Source: CAZFQG01 sp964520785
GTDB lineage: Bacteria; Planctomycetota; Planctomycetia; Pirellulales; Thermoguttaceae
Length of the DNA stretch: 64,000 nt
NCBI GenBank assembly: GCA_964520785.1
Contig: CAZFQG010000006.1
Location: 11,168-75,167, forward strand
Direction: 5' to 3'
In this document: piece after piece, positions 42,601 to 52,157 of the stretch
How positions within the stretch are numbered: the first letter of the stretch is position 1
How the letters are laid out: every line of letters starts with the position of its first letter
The notes under the pieces: model-generated
Seen by the model: only the letters and a program-made list of their open reading frames with translations
What the model was told of the DNA's origin: nothing
Database searches by the model: none
Made by a program: the position numbers and the translations under genes

Positions 42601-43863
42601 CTACCGGCACCGCAGGAGCGACATCACGGCCATCGCCGTGCCGTACTGCTGGTGGTAGTCGTAGAGGGGATAGTCCCACCAACTGCCGTCCTTCTCTTGC
42701 AGCTTCAGGAGGATCGTCGCGAGGTGATCCTGGAAGTGGGCGCGTTCGTCGGCCGGAATTTCGTCGATGCACCGCGCGGCGTAGTAGTGGCCGTAGTAGA
42801 AGAAGTATCCGGCAACGGCGAACCAGGACTCGTGGGGAATGGGCCGCTTCCGGCCCATGTCGAGCCAGAGGTTCCTGGCAAAGAGGCGGTCGAGCCAGGT
42901 CTTCATGATGGGAAGAGTCGTCGCTTCGTCTTCCCAGAGGAACATGGCCACGTTGCACGCCTGCGACCGGCCGACGCTGCCGCCCGCCCTATTGATCGGA
43001 TACATAGGACGTATGACGTGCTGCTGGCTATAGGCGTAGCAGAAGTCGGGCTTCCGCTGCCGGCGGATGGATTCCATGCCTTCCTTCAGCAGCTTCTCGG
43101 AGATTTCGACGCCGGCGGCATTCTTCGCGTCGTGCATGCCGACGAGAACGGTCGCGGTCACGAAGCAGTTGGAATTGCCGGCGGGGCGCTGCGTCTGGGC
43201 GACGAAATCGTAGTAGCCCCAGCCCCCGTCCAGGAACTGGTAGCGGCGGAGCAGATCGACCTGCTTTTCCATGCACGTCTTGATCTTTTCGCGGCGCGCC
43301 TCGTCCTCGGGGAGGCGGTCGTACATTTTCGCGAAGGCGGTGAGGGCATAGGCATGTCCCCACGTGTTGTACAAGGCGACACCGTCGGCCCGGCGGAGCT
43401 TGGGGGCGTACTCGAGCATCCACGCCTCCCCTTTTTCGAGTGCATCGAGCGCCTCTTTCCGCGTATCGCCGCTCTCGATCAACGCGGTAACGCACAGCGA
43501 CGTCACCGCGGTACGGAAGGCGTGATGCGCGCCGGGAACCGGGGCGAAGATATTCAGCGACTTCGTCCGCGTGGCCGAACCCCAGGAGCCGTTCTTGTTC
43601 TGCCGGGCCACGAGAAAGTCGACGCCGCCGCGAATCGCCTCGTCAATCGCTTCTCGCCCCGGGGGCTCGACCGGGTTCGGCTTGGGACCGATCTCCGCCG
43701 GATTGAGGGGCGTTTGGGCGGAGGACGAAGCCGTTTCTTCGGCTCGGGTGGCTTGGCTCGACTCCGCTTCGTTCCGGGCGGCAAGCGGCCGCGAAACAAG
43801 CATGGTGCCGCCAAAGACCGAGAGACACAACAGGAAAACGCGGAGAGGACGTATGATGCGCAT
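42601..43863 (-). CDS. Secreted prenyltransferase/squalene-oxidase-repeat (alpha/alpha-toroid) protein
   Basis: 420 residues with a signal peptide (about 1-29, ending PLAA). Repeated motifs of toroid proteins are visible: VDFLVARQNKNGSWG near residue 82, YQFLDGGWGYYDF near 205, and KLQEKDGSWWDYP near 392, with intervening helices. No prenyltransferase catalytic residues are evident; the fold in planctomycetes is common in secreted proteins of unknown function. It lies 34 bases downstream of the HlyD-like adaptor gene, so both are probably one operon. Substrate and role unknown. Confidence 0.85.
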   Translation of the reverse strand: MRIIRPLRVFLLCLSVFGGTMLVSRPLAARNEAESSQATRAEETASSSAQTPLNPAEIGPKPNPVEPPGREAIDEAIRGGVDFLVARQNKNGSWGSATRTKSLNIFAPVPGAHHAFRTAVTSLCVTALIESGDTRKEALDALEKGEAWMLEYAPKLRRADGVALYNTWGHAYALTAFAKMYDRLPEDEARREKIKTCMEKQVDLLRRYQFLDGGWGYYDFVAQTQRPAGNSNCFVTATVLVGMHDAKNAAGVEISEKLLKEGMESIRRQRKPDFCYAYSQQHVIRPMYPINRAGGSVGRSQACNVAMFLWEDEATTLPIMKTWLDRLFARNLWLDMGRKRPIPHESWFAVAGYFFYYGHYYAARCIDEIPADERAHFQDHLATILLKLQEKDGSWWDYPLYDYHQQYGTAMAVMSLLRCR

Positions 43864-43897
43864 GGGATCGCTTCTTGCTGAAAGGGAAAGGGCGACG

Positions 43898-45709
43898 TCA
43901 CGATTTCTCGGAATCGCTTCTCTTCACCGAATCGTTGCCGTCGTTGGGAGCGTCCTTGCCGTTCTCGGCCCGCTTCTTTTCGGCGCCCTTGTTTTCGGCA
44001 TCTCCATCCGGAGGCGCGGCCAAGACTTCGTCTCCTTCCTCCAATCCGGCGAGAATCTCGACCGCCTTCTCGGTCTTGCGTCCCGTTTTGATCTCCCGTC
44101 GCGACGGCTCCTCCCCTTCCTCCACGACGTATACGAACTGCTTGTCCGACTTCGGGTCGGTCTTCACCGCCTTGGGAGGTAACGTGAGGGCGTCTTCCTT
44201 TTCGTAGGCGGCCAGCTTCAAGGAACAGGTCATTCCGGGAAGCAGCCTGTCGTCATCCGCATGGCGAGCGACATTCAGCTCCGCGTGGAAACTCGTTCCG
44301 GTACTCGGCAGCGGTAAGACACGGTTGACGATGGCGTCGAGTTTCATCTCGGGATAGGCGGTCGGCGTCACGGTCGCCTTGACCCCTTCACGGACGTCGC
44401 GGACTTCCTTTTCGGTGAAGTCGGCCTCGGCGAGAAACGGGCCGTCCTCCAAAATCGTCAGAAGTATCTCCTTCGGCGTCAATTTCCCGTTCGGCTTGAG
44501 TTTCGCGGCGAGCGACGAGGCACTGGCCCATTTGCCGCGGACGCTCTCGCCGTAGTAGACGGTTCCGGCACGCGGCGCCTTGAGCGACATCAGTTTGCGG
44601 TCGGCGCGCAGTTCGTCCAATTTCTCCTTGGCCTCCTCGTGCGCGACCTTCGCCTTGGCCATTTCCAACTCGCGCTGCTTCACCAACATGGGGAATACCT
44701 TCTCGGCGACCGAGTACGCCATGTCTCGACGCCGTTCGCTTTCCTTGCGCTGCTGCAGTTCCCGCGGCAGGGAGATCTCTTTCTCGCGTTCGTAGCGCGC
44801 TTCGGCCCGCTTGAAAACGAACTCCGCCTGCTTGACCGCCGCGCGGGCTCGTTTGAGGATGATCTCCTCGGTTTCTTCAATCAGGTCGTCCGCCTCATAC
44901 ATTTTTTCCAGTTGGCGGAGTTCCTCCTTCGTGTATTCGAGATTGAACTTGGCGTATTCGTACGAAAGTTCGATCGACTCCTTCTCCATCGGCAACAACG
45001 TTTCCCAATAGTAGGCCGCGTCCTCTTTCGCCCACTTGTAGGACCGCTTCAACTCGGCCAACTCCATCGGCGTGAGTTTATTCAGCAACTCGAATTCCGC
45101 GGTACGTTGTTTGAACGCCAGATCGGCAATCTCGAAATCGCGTTGGGCCGCGTCGAGCGCCTTGTCGATCTCCTCCGTATCGCAAGCGATGAGCAGGTCT
45201 CCTTTCTTTACCCCCGCGCCGTGCTCGACGGCCTTCAGAACGATGAAATTCGACCAGGCCTTCGGCGCCAATGATATCTCCGTCCGGCCCTTCGCGGCGA
45301 AGACGCCCTCCAAAGCCACCTCAATGGAAAACGGTTCTTTCTTCACGGCGACGGTGGCCGGCTTCTTCTCGGCCCCTTCCGCTGACTCTTCTTTCTCCTC
45401 CTCCCCCTCCTTTTCCGCCTCGGATTCTTCCTTTTCCTTCGCTTCGGTTTCAGCCGGCTCGGATTCGTTCTCCGCTCCCTCCACCGTCTTCTCCGAAGCC
45501 TCCTCGGCGTCTTCCTCTTCGTCGTTCCGTTCCTTTTCGCACGCCTTTTCTTCCCGATTCTCGTCCGTCTCCTTTTCCTTCACCTTCTCTGCCGCCGGCT
45601 TCTTGCCTTCCTTTGATTTGACGAGGTCATCGGCGCGGACATCGACCGATGACGCAAACAAAATAATCACGATGCTCACCAGGGCGGTTACGAAAAGGCG
45701 TTTCGTCAT
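43898..45709 (-). CDS. HlyD/RND-type periplasmic adaptor-like protein with Glu/Lys-rich linker
   Basis: 603 residues from ATG 45709, with a signal peptide (about 1-26, ending VRA). Residues 30-110 are a highly charged Glu/Lys linker. Then comes a barrel-sandwich hybrid half (VKKGDLLIACDTEEIDKALDAA near 180), a long helical hairpin (residues ~195-360), the other half (LKAPRAGTVYYGESVRG near 385) and a beta-barrel (FTEKEVRDVREG). A C-terminal membrane-proximal domain with GLEEGDEVLAAPP and a second charged tail completes it. This is the layout of periplasmic adaptors of tripartite export pumps. The linker is far longer than usual. No ABC or RND pump gene is adjacent; instead a toroid protein gene follows. 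Confidence 0.88.
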   Translation of the reverse strand: MTKRLFVTALVSIVIILFASSVDVRADDLVKSKEGKKPAAEKVKEKETDENREEKACEKERNDEEEDAEEASEKTVEGAENESEPAETEAKEKEESEAEKEGEEEKEESAEGAEKKPATVAVKKEPFSIEVALEGVFAAKGRTEISLAPKAWSNFIVLKAVEHGAGVKKGDLLIACDTEEIDKALDAAQRDFEIADLAFKQRTAEFELLNKLTPMELAELKRSYKWAKEDAAYYWETLLPMEKESIELSYEYAKFNLEYTKEELRQLEKMYEADDLIEETEEIILKRARAAVKQAEFVFKRAEARYEREKEISLPRELQQRKESERRRDMAYSVAEKVFPMLVKQRELEMAKAKVAHEEAKEKLDELRADRKLMSLKAPRAGTVYYGESVRGKWASASSLAAKLKPNGKLTPKEILLTILEDGPFLAEADFTEKEVRDVREGVKATVTPTAYPEMKLDAIVNRVLPLPSTGTSFHAELNVARHADDDRLLPGMTCSLKLAAYEKEDALTLPPKAVKTDPKSDKQFVYVVEEGEEPSRREIKTGRKTEKAVEILAGLEEGDEVLAAPPDGDAENKGAEKKRAENGKDAPNDGNDSVKRSDSEKS

Positions 45710-46235
45710 GCTACGGTATCCTCGAAACGGTGTGAATCTGAAAGGTGACCGGACAAATCCACCGGGTGACCGGCGAATCGAAATAGCGGAAGAAGGCGGT
45801 TGCCCCCGGTGGACCATTTGTCCCCATACAGGGGGGTGAGAGCCGGCGTCCCAGTCGCGAGGATCACCACCGCACGGAGCTTTCTCGAGGCTGCACCGAA
45901 AGGGGCGCTCCCGCTCGTTCTTTCGCGGCGTGACCCGCGTTTTGGGACACCGCCAAATGCCATTTTGGCACGGCGGTGGCCCCTCGACAATACATGAAAC
46001 CGGAAAAATCAGTCCAAATGGGGGAAATTGCCCAGAACGGCTCCCTTGCGCAAAGAAGGGAAATCATGAAGGGCATGCAAGTATTTCCACCCAAAAGAGG
46101 GGAGCTATCTTCAAATCGCGTTGGGACTCAGAGGCCGTTCGCGTATAATTAGATAATCAGTGAAACTTGCCAAGTGCTCCGAGATACTATTTGCCAGTGA
46201 ACTCGGGAACCCTGTGAAAAACCGAACAGAGGCTG
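45710..46235. other. Divergent intergenic region, no gene seen
   Basis: About 525 bases between the adaptor gene and the small membrane protein gene. Frames on both strands lack protein-like composition. A promoter toward 46236 is called at 46121-46148. Confidence 0.5.
46121..46148 (+). promoter_or_regulatory. Sigma-70-type promoter for the small membrane protein
   Basis: TTGGGA (46121-46126), 16-base spacer, TATAAT (46143-46148), 87 bases before the gene at 46236. Confidence 0.45.
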
Positions 46236-46499
46236 ATGCAACCTTTTGTCGCGACCAGTTACCTGAGCCTCCTTTTCTGGCTGGCCGTCCTGCTCCTCTT
46301 GGTTTTGGCGGGGATCATCATCATTGGGAGAATTCGCGCGAAGGCGATACAACAGGAACCGTTGGGCTTGGAAATCATGGCAAAATTCCGGGAAGCGCAC
46401 AGCCGGGGTGACCTGGACGACGAGGAATTCCGAACTATTAAAAGCACCGTGACGCGGCGGTTTCAAACGGAGGTAAGTGACGACGGAGAAAAGGTTTAG
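46236..46499 (+). CDS. Small membrane protein with SHOCT-like tail
   Basis: 87 residues behind AGAGG. One strong transmembrane helix (about 9-30, LSLLFWLAVLLLLVLAGIIII) is followed by a basic loop and a helical tail KFREAHSRGDLDDEEFRTIK. The tail resembles the SHOCT motif (short C-terminal helical segment) often found in small membrane proteins. It lies 204 bases upstream of clpX on the same strand and might be co-transcribed. Function unknown. Confidence 0.75.
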   Translation: MQPFVATSYLSLLFWLAVLLLLVLAGIIIIGRIRAKAIQQEPLGLEIMAKFREAHSRGDLDDEEFRTIKSTVTRRFQTEVSDDGEKV

Positions 46500-46703
46500 G
46501 CACAACGGTATCGACTGTTCCGGATCGTCGGCTTAAACCGGTTGTTCCTCTTTGGTCCCGTTTTCCATAAATTCGAAACCGAAATCGCCGTGGATACGTA
46601 TGAACACTGTACAATAATTCACTACCCCCTGGGCTGAAGGCCCAAGCAACGTGCGGAGCCGGGTTCACTCTCCCCTGGAACTCGCTCAAAGGATCGGTTG
46701 ATT

Positions 46704-47990
46704 ATGCCCTCAGGAAGAGATTTCACAAAAGGCCGACGCAGTAGCGGAGGCACGAAGAAAAACGCATTTTGCTCCTTTTGTCGAAAGAGCTACCGGGATG
46801 TCGGACCGTTGGTGGAAGGACCCGCCGACGTTTACATTTGCGGCGAGTGCATTGAGCTTTGCCAGTCCATTCTCGCCCAGGAACGCCGTCGTCGCGGAAC
46901 TAGCAAACCCCTCTTCAGTAAAGTCCCCACTCCCAGGGAAATCGTCGGCAAGTTGGATGAATACGTCATCGGACAGGAACATGCCAAACGCGTCCTGGCA
47001 GTCGCCGTCCACAACCATTACAAGCGACTTCTACACGGAGAAAGCGACCCCGAAGTCGAGATCGACAAATCGAATATCCTGCTGATAGGACCTACCGGGT
47101 CGGGCAAAACGCTGCTGGCCCAAACGCTCGCACGGATTCTGGACGTGCCGTTCGCCATTGGTGACGCCACCACGCTCACGGAAGCCGGGTACGTTGGCGA
47201 AGACGTCGAAAACCTCCTCCTGAAGCTTCTCCACGCGGCCGACTTCGACATCGAGCGGGCACAACGAGGAGTCTTGTATATCGACGAGATCGATAAGATC
47301 GGCAAGACGAGCCAGAATGTCTCCATCACCCGGGACGTCTCCGGAGAAGGGGTACAGCAGGCGCTTCTGAAGATGCTTGAGGGAACGGTCGCGAACGTTC
47401 CGCCTCAGGGTGGCAGGAAGCATCCCGAGCAGCAGTACATCCAGATGGACACGAGCAACATCCTGTTCATTTGCGGGGGGACGTTCGTCGGTCTCTCGGA
47501 TATCATCGGCCGACGAAAAGGAACGCGGACGATCGGCTTCAATCAGCGGCCCGGGGCGTCCGACGAGGCGGAACTCGCGGAACTGCTTCCGTTGGTCACC
47601 AGCGATGACATTCTCGAGTTCGGATTGATTCCGGAACTCGTCGGCCGGCTTCCGGTCTTTTCCACGCTCCAACCGTTGACGACCGATGATCTCGTGCGCA
47701 TTCTTACCGAACCGAAGAACGCGCTGACGCGGCAGTACCAGGAACTTTTCGCGATGGAGGAAGCCCAACTGGAATTCGCCCCCGAATCGCTCAGGGCGAT
47801 CGCCGAGAAGGCCCGCGAAAAGGAAACCGGCGCGCGGGGATTGCGTTCGATCATCGAGAACGTGATGCTCGACATCATGTTCGAGCTGCCCGACCAGGCT
47901 CCGGGGGCCCGGTACGAAATCACCGCCGACATCGTCGAGGGCCGACAACGGCTCTTCAAGCTTCCCGAGCCGAAGAACAAGATCGCTTAG
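46704..47990 (+). CDS. clpX: ClpX, ATP-binding subunit of the Clp protease
   Basis: 428 residues from ATG 46704 (AGGA at 46690-46693; a TTG two codons earlier is less likely). The N-terminal zinc-binding domain shows CSFCRKS and ICGECIELC (residues ~20-53). The AAA+ core has Walker A GPTGSGKT near 128, pore loop GYVGED, Walker B LYIDEIDKI near 190, the RKH loop and TIGFNQ, the IGF loop that docks on ClpP. It unfolds tagged substrates for ClpP. No clpP gene lies in the window. Essential-type housekeeping gene, cytoplasmic. Confidence 0.98.
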   Translation: MPSGRDFTKGRRSSGGTKKNAFCSFCRKSYRDVGPLVEGPADVYICGECIELCQSILAQERRRRGTSKPLFSKVPTPREIVGKLDEYVIGQEHAKRVLAVAVHNHYKRLLHGESDPEVEIDKSNILLIGPTGSGKTLLAQTLARILDVPFAIGDATTLTEAGYVGEDVENLLLKLLHAADFDIERAQRGVLYIDEIDKIGKTSQNVSITRDVSGEGVQQALLKMLEGTVANVPPQGGRKHPEQQYIQMDTSNILFICGGTFVGLSDIIGRRKGTRTIGFNQRPGASDEAELAELLPLVTSDDILEFGLIPELVGRLPVFSTLQPLTTDDLVRILTEPKNALTRQYQELFAMEEAQLEFAPESLRAIAEKAREKETGARGLRSIIENVMLDIMFELPDQAPGARYEITADIVEGRQRLFKLPEPKNKIA

Positions 47991-48435
47991 CGGTTCGCCT
48001 CGCCCTCTCCCGCCCCACCGGCGCGGAGAGTTCCTTCAAGAACGATATCGCGATACCCGAGCGGCCTCCGCGGAGCACTTTTTGCGTCGCGGATGCTTCG
48101 GTTCGGCCGGTCCGATGCCAACGAGGTCAGAAGCAATGGATCGAGCTTCCCGGCCCCGGCGAACGACGTTGTCGAATGCACCCTTGCGGCATCGTACTCC
48201 CGGCCTCATCCCCCGCCGCCTTGGCTCTATTGGAGGAATCTCTACGTCGGCATGGCCGCCGACGCGGAACGCGAGATGCCTGCCGAACGGGCCATGCGTC
48301 AAGAGAGGATTATTCTGGAAAACGCTGTTTGTTCTTGACCCATCTTGTGCGTCCGACTAGGATGCAACCGGCGTGTTAGAATTCAGCAACGCTTGGTCGG
48401 CCTGATGCCATTAACCCCAACAGGGACGGATAACA
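47991..48435. other. Intergenic with promoter, no secure gene
   Basis: 445 bases between clpX and the oppA-like gene. A plus-strand frame at 48093-48338 reads partly protein-like (WLYWRNLYVGMAADAERE) but has no start site or family, so it is not called. The promoter at 48335-48363 lies at its end. Confidence 0.45.
48335..48363 (+). promoter_or_regulatory. Sigma-70-type promoter for the oligopeptide transporter operon
   Basis: TTGACC (48335-48340), 17-base spacer, TAGGAT (48358-48363), 72 bases before the oppA-like start. Confidence 0.6.
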
Positions 48436-50328
48436 ATGCGAAATAACGGACTCCCCTACTGGTTTCTCCTATTAATACCCATTGTGATCTCATGCCGATC
48501 CCCCGTAGGTCGGGATATGCCGGCTACGACTGGGGAGGACAACGGCAAACAGGCAGGGAGTGACGCCGATGGACCCGCGAAGAACGGCGAGGAAGTCGCC
48601 GTTCGGAAGAGTCCTCCCGGGGGGGAACCCGTCTCCCGCGAACTCACCCTCGGAGGTGTCAAGCCGGCGGCGAACGATACGCTCCTTCTTTCCTACAGCC
48701 AGGGCCCGGACACGATCAATCCGATTACCTCTAGCGACAACGTGAGCAATGCGTTCCAGATGCAGGTGTACGAATCGCTGGCGACCACCGACTTTACCGA
48801 TCCGACCAAGCTTCTGCCGAGCCTGGCGGAGAGTTGGGAATTCGACGAGGAGAACCTGGAATACACCGTTCGCCTCCGCAAGGGAGTCAAATGGCATCCG
48901 ATGAAGCTACCGAACGGAAAACCGCTGCCGGAGAGGGAATTCACGGCGAGGGACGTGAAGTTTTCGTTTGACTGCGTTCTCAATCCGCACATCGAGGCGG
49001 CACATATCCGGTCGTACTTCGAGAATCCCAACGCGACGGATCCCGAGGACCGGTACAAAGTGAAAGTAAGGATCGTCGATGACCACACGGTCAAGATCAA
49101 GTGGACCGAGCCGTATTTCATGGCGGATGAGTTCACGTTGGCCGGTTTCGCGATGATTCCGCGGCACGTCTTTTCGGTCGACGAGAACGGAGAGCCGATC
49201 TCTTTCGATTTCTCGTCGAAGGAATTCGCCGACGGCTTCAACAACCACTGGGCGAACAACAGGATGTGCGGCACGGGCCCGATGCGTTTCATCGAGTGGA
49301 GTCGAAACGAGCGGCTGGTCCTCAGGCGGTTCGAAGACTACTGGGGGGAGCCGTACTTCTTCAGCCAACTCTATTACACCTGCATCCCGAATCCGAATAC
49401 GCCGGTGGAACTGGTCCTGCAGAATGATCTGGATTTCGTCGCCGTTCCGGAAAAGGACAAGTTCGAGCAGATGAAGCAGGAGCCGAACGTCAAAAATGGC
49501 AAGGTCGTTCTCGACGCGCACGACTATCCGGGATACCGCTACATCGGATACAACATGCGGCGCGACCTCTTCAAGGACAAGGAATTCCGGAGGGCTCTCG
49601 CGTACGCGGTGCCCGTCCAGCAGATCATCGATAAGGTGTTCCAGGGGTTGGCGATTCCGGTGGCCGGGCCGTTCCTTCCCGGGAGCAGTCAGGCCGATCC
49701 GTCGATCGAGCCGATCCCCTTCGATCTGGAGGAGGCGAAGCGGATTCTCGACGAGGCGGGATGGAAGGACACCAACGGCAACGGCATCCGTGACAAGGTA
49801 ATCAACAACGAAACGATCGAGGCCCAGTTCGACCTCTTGATTTTCTCCAACGCCCCGTCGTTCCAGACGGTCGCGAGCATCATCAAGGAGAACTTCCGGA
49901 AAATCGGCGTCGACGTGCAACTGACGCCGGCCGAGTGGCAGCTCATGCTCCAGAAACTGCGGAAATGGGATTTCGACGCGGCGATGCTCGGCTGGGGAAC
50001 CTCGTGGAACAAGAGCGATCCCTTCCAGCTCTGGCACGGGTCGCAGGCCGACGTGCAGGACAGCTCGAACCATTGCGGCTATCAGAACGACCGGGTGGAC
50101 AAGCTGATCGAGGAACTCCGCGTCACGATGGATCCCCAGAAGCAGAAGGAGCTGTCGCGCGAGATATTCCGCCTCATTCACGAGGACCAGCCGTACACGT
50201 TCCTCTTCTCGGAGCAGAGGACGGCCGCCTACGACGGCCGGCTTAAGAACGTCAAGTTCTACCGAGTACGGCCCTGCTACGACTCGCGCGAGTGGCACAG
50301 CGATCGTCCGCGGGTTCTGGGACGGTAA
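48436..50328 (+). CDS. oppA: Oligopeptide ABC transporter substrate-binding lipoprotein
   Basis: 630 residues with a lipoprotein signal (lipobox ending IVISC, Cys at residue 20), a charged linker and a family 5 extracellular solute-binding domain. Family features are SYSQGPDTINPITS near residue 85, LAESWEFDEENLEYTVRLRKGVKWHP near 128, FTARDVKFSFD and the RRALAYAVPVQQIIDKVF region near 388. It binds peptides or similar solutes outside the inner membrane and hands them to the permeases encoded just downstream (12-base gap). Slightly longer than typical (about 540). The symbol denotes the class; peptide, nickel or sugar-type ligand cannot be told apart. Confidence 0.9.
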   Translation: MRNNGLPYWFLLLIPIVISCRSPVGRDMPATTGEDNGKQAGSDADGPAKNGEEVAVRKSPPGGEPVSRELTLGGVKPAANDTLLLSYSQGPDTINPITSSDNVSNAFQMQVYESLATTDFTDPTKLLPSLAESWEFDEENLEYTVRLRKGVKWHPMKLPNGKPLPEREFTARDVKFSFDCVLNPHIEAAHIRSYFENPNATDPEDRYKVKVRIVDDHTVKIKWTEPYFMADEFTLAGFAMIPRHVFSVDENGEPISFDFSSKEFADGFNNHWANNRMCGTGPMRFIEWSRNERLVLRRFEDYWGEPYFFSQLYYTCIPNPNTPVELVLQNDLDFVAVPEKDKFEQMKQEPNVKNGKVVLDAHDYPGYRYIGYNMRRDLFKDKEFRRALAYAVPVQQIIDKVFQGLAIPVAGPFLPGSSQADPSIEPIPFDLEEAKRILDEAGWKDTNGNGIRDKVINNETIEAQFDLLIFSNAPSFQTVASIIKENFRKIGVDVQLTPAEWQLMLQKLRKWDFDAAMLGWGTSWNKSDPFQLWHGSQADVQDSSNHCGYQNDRVDKLIEELRVTMDPQKQKELSREIFRLIHEDQPYTFLFSEQRTAAYDGRLKNVKFYRVRPCYDSREWHSDRPRVLGR

Positions 50329-50339
50329 CCTCATAAGCC

Positions 50340-52157
50340 ATGTGGACGTATATTCTCCGACGCCTGCTCCTAGTGATTCCCACGCTCTTCGGCGTGACGG
50401 TGGTCTCGTTCTGCGTCATGCAAATGGCGCCGGGCGATCCGCAATTGGCCCAATTGGGGGCTGGGGGCACGACCGGAGAATCTAGTCAGACGCGCGAGGC
50501 GTATTTGATCCAGAAGCGGGATTTGAAGCTCGACAAACCCTTGCTGCTGAACTTCAATTATTTCCGGTCGTACAAGCACCAAGTCCGAATGGCGGCATGG
50601 TTCTTAGGCCGGTCGCGGGAGGAGATCGAGTCCGCGCTCGCGGAAATGGCCGATATCGACGCCCACCCCGAGCTGGAACCGCAACTCCGTTTCCTCGAGG
50701 GATTGGGAATCGACGCCTTCGCGAGGCGCCTCGCCGATCCCGCGGCACGGAACCGGCTCGCCAAGGCGGTACTGCATTACGTGCGGACGTTTTGCGAGGA
50801 CAACGGCGTGTACGCGGTTCCGGCGGCCGTCGACCTCTTGCGACGCGAGGATCTCGGTGCGCGGACGAGGATCGGGGCGATCCGTTGTCTCGACTTCATG
50901 GTGGTCGAGCCGTTTAAGTACACTTACAGCCGCCTACCCACGACGGAGGAGTCCCGCGAGATCGAGGCAGTCTGGCGGAAATGGAAGGAACGGAACGAGG
51001 GGAAGTTCCCCTCGTTTGACGCCGATGAGCTGGAATACATCGAAGGACGATTCGAGAAGCTGGTCGCGGAACCGTCACGGATGGAGCGATTCGAGATGCT
51101 GTCCGATTTCGACCGGAGCGAAATGGGAGTAATCGCGCAACGCCTTCTTTCCGACGGCGCGCCACTCCAAGACAAGGTGATGGCGGCCGCCGCTTTGAAG
51201 CTATATATCAGCAATCCGCTTCCCTTGAGCGTCTCGCTCGACGCGACACCCGAGCAGATCGCCGAGGTCGCGGAGAATTGGATTCTCCATTTCCGGATGA
51301 ACCCGGAGGTGTACAACCCCGATCCTCTCCATCGGATCTGGTATATCTTCTCCGACACGCAGTACGCGCACATGGTATGGCGGCTGGCAACCTTCAATTT
51401 CGGACGCAGCGCCCTGAAGACCCGCGAACCGGTCAGCCTAAAGCTGTGGAACGCCTTCGTCGTCTCCGCCCCGATCATGATTCTCGCACAGGTGGTGATC
51501 TATCTCGTCGCCGTCCCGCTGGGCATCGTCTGCGCGGTGAACCGCGGACGCTGGGCGGACCGGCTGATTTCAATGGTCCTGTTCCTGCTCTATTCCATTC
51601 CGCCGTTCATCGCCGGAATGCTGTTTCTGCTCTACTTCTGCTACGGACGCTACCTGAAGATATTCCCCATGCTGGGGCTGCATTCCCCGGGGGCGGACGA
51701 ATTCACGATGTTCGCCTACGTCGTCGACTACCTGTGGCACATCTTCCTGCCGGTGGTATGCCTGTCCTTGTTCAGCCTCGCCGGAATGGCAATGTACTCC
51801 CGGACGAGCATGTTGGACGTGCTGGGACAGGATTACATTCGCACCGCCAGGGCGAAGGGGCTGTCCGAGCCGAAGGTGATTCTCAAGCACGGCCTCCGCA
51901 ACGCGCTGATTCCCATCATCACGCTCTTCTCGAACTTTCTTCCGGCTATGCTGGGGGGGAGCGTCTTGATCGAGGTTCTTTTCGGAATCCCCGGGATGGG
52001 ACGCCTGAGCTGGACGTCGATCATGCAAAAGGACTACCCGACGTTGATGGCCCTCATTTACGTGCAGGCGATCATCGTGATGCTCAGCATCCTCATGACC
52101 GATATTCTGTACGTCTTCGTCGATCCGCGGATTAGTTTCGAGGGGCAAAAACGATGA
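50340..52157 (+). CDS. oppB: OppB-type ABC permease with a large extracytoplasmic insert
   Basis: 605 residues against about 310-340 usual. The N-terminus (ILRRLLLVIPTLFGVTVVSFC, then MAPGDP) and the C-terminal permease half (ARAKGLSEPKVILKHGLRNA coupling helix near residue 505, LFGIPGMGRL) are standard. The normally contiguous segment L-D-x-P-L ... G-D-F-G-x-S is split between residues ~80 and ~345 by an insert of about 265 mostly helical residues. It has HEAT-like rhythm (LRREDLGARTRIGAIRCLDF, DKVMAAAALKLYI). It falls in the loop after helix 1, so it should project outward from the inner membrane. Stop overlaps oppC (ATGA at 52154-52157). Confidence 0.9.
   Translation: MWTYILRRLLLVIPTLFGVTVVSFCVMQMAPGDPQLAQLGAGGTTGESSQTREAYLIQKRDLKLDKPLLLNFNYFRSYKHQVRMAAWFLGRSREEIESALAEMADIDAHPELEPQLRFLEGLGIDAFARRLADPAARNRLAKAVLHYVRTFCEDNGVYAVPAAVDLLRREDLGARTRIGAIRCLDFMVVEPFKYTYSRLPTTEESREIEAVWRKWKERNEGKFPSFDADELEYIEGRFEKLVAEPSRMERFEMLSDFDRSEMGVIAQRLLSDGAPLQDKVMAAAALKLYISNPLPLSVSLDATPEQIAEVAENWILHFRMNPEVYNPDPLHRIWYIFSDTQYAHMVWRLATFNFGRSALKTREPVSLKLWNAFVVSAPIMILAQVVIYLVAVPLGIVCAVNRGRWADRLISMVLFLLYSIPPFIAGMLFLLYFCYGRYLKIFPMLGLHSPGADEFTMFAYVVDYLWHIFLPVVCLSLFSLAGMAMYSRTSMLDVLGQDYIRTARAKGLSEPKVILKHGLRNALIPIITLFSNFLPAMLGGSVLIEVLFGIPGMGRLSWTSIMQKDYPTLMALIYVQAIIVMLSILMTDILYVFVDPRISFEGQKR

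Noticed and set aside
48093..48338. Partly protein-like plus-strand frame before the oppA-like gene
   Set aside because: No start site or family, and it runs into the promoter of the transporter operon.
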